A stretch of 6,306 bases of DNA, taken from positions 1 through 6,306 of the forward strand of contig PXAW01000265.1 in NCBI GenBank assembly GCA_003567055.1, read 5' to 3'. Of the stretch, positions 6,167 to 6,306 are shown in pieces. This DNA is from Hyphomicrobiales bacterium (GTDB lineage: Bacteria > Pseudomonadota > Alphaproteobacteria > Rhizobiales > Beijerinckiaceae). The notes under the pieces are model-generated. The model had not been told where the DNA came from. It saw nothing but the letters and a program-made list of their open reading frames with translations, and did not search any database. Numbering within the stretch: position 1 is the stretch's first letter; every line of letters starts with the position of its first letter. Position numbers and translations under genes: made by a program.

Positions 6167-6306
6167 TCAGAGCAGCGCGCGCAGCGAATCGCGGATCTCG
6201 GCTTCCTCGTCGGTGGGGATTACCGCGGTCGCGATGCGGCTTTCCGGGCGCGAGATGATCGGGCCATGGGCTTCATTGGCCGCCTCGTCCGGGATCAGTC
6301 CGAGCC
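6167..6306 (-). CDS. ackA: Acetate kinase, C-terminal fragment (5' part beyond window edge)
   Basis: The last 45 residues and the TGA stop are visible on the minus strand. They read LGLIPDEAANEAHGPIISRP, then ESRIATAVIPTDEEAEIR, ending DSLRALL. This matches the C-terminal end of acetate kinases: LG(I/V)xxDxxAN, then IS with a short variable part, then VIPTDEE. Acetate kinase interconverts acetyl phosphate + ADP and acetate + ATP in the cytoplasm. The usual ending after IPTDEE is xMIARH-like; here AEIRDSLRALL is a little different, so another kinase of the same family (propionate or butyrate kinase) is not excluded. The catalytic residues lie outside the window. No clear terminator is seen in the 42 bp separating it from the MATE stop. 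Confidence 0.8.
   Translation of the reverse strand, partial: LGLIPDEAANEAHGPIISRPESRIATAVIPTDEEAEIRDSLRALL

Overview
The window is high-GC bacterial chromosomal DNA with short intergenic gaps. A RsmB-like rRNA methyltransferase, TRAP permeases, an M20 metallopeptidase, a MATE pump and acetate kinase, together with their sequence style, point to an alphaproteobacterium, perhaps Hyphomicrobiales or a relative. That placement is inference from gene content, not proof. I see no rRNA, tRNA, CRISPR array, insertion sequence or phage gene.

Layout. Positions 2-400 (+) hold the C-terminal third of an RsmB/NOP-family RNA m5C methyltransferase that enters from the left edge. It converges on a minus-strand TRAP transporter pair: dctQ-type small permease (2105-2653) followed 5 bp later by an extended dctM-type large permease (507-2099). 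That pair ends at a clear intrinsic terminator (421-464). Upstream of dctQ lies a 397-bp gap (2654-3050) with no convincing gene. It contains a candidate promoter/operator, several short repeats, an AT-rich patch and the terminator-like hairpin of the next gene. That gene, an M20 metallopeptidase of the carnosinase/ArgE/DapE type (3051-4448, minus), is divergent from a MATE-family cation-coupled efflux pump (4664-6124, plus). The 215-bp divergent spacer carries a 15-bp tandem repeat. At the right edge the last 46 codons, including the stop, of an acetate kinase gene (6167-6306, minus) converge on the MATE gene.

How the genes may work together. DctQ and DctM form the membrane part of a secondary carboxylate/organic-anion importer. 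They need a periplasmic substrate-binding protein (DctP), and none is encoded beside them here. The M20 peptidase is the next gene upstream on the same strand and could hydrolyse an imported dipeptide-like or N-acyl compound. A strong hairpin and a separate candidate promoter lie between them, so the functional link is only a hypothesis. The MATE, methyltransferase and acetate kinase genes look like independent housekeeping or defence functions.

I find no convincing previously undescribed system. The most useful leads are the dctP-less TRAP pair with two extra membrane segments in DctM, the palindrome inside the putative dctQ promoter, and the tandem repeat in the peptidase/MATE divergent spacer.
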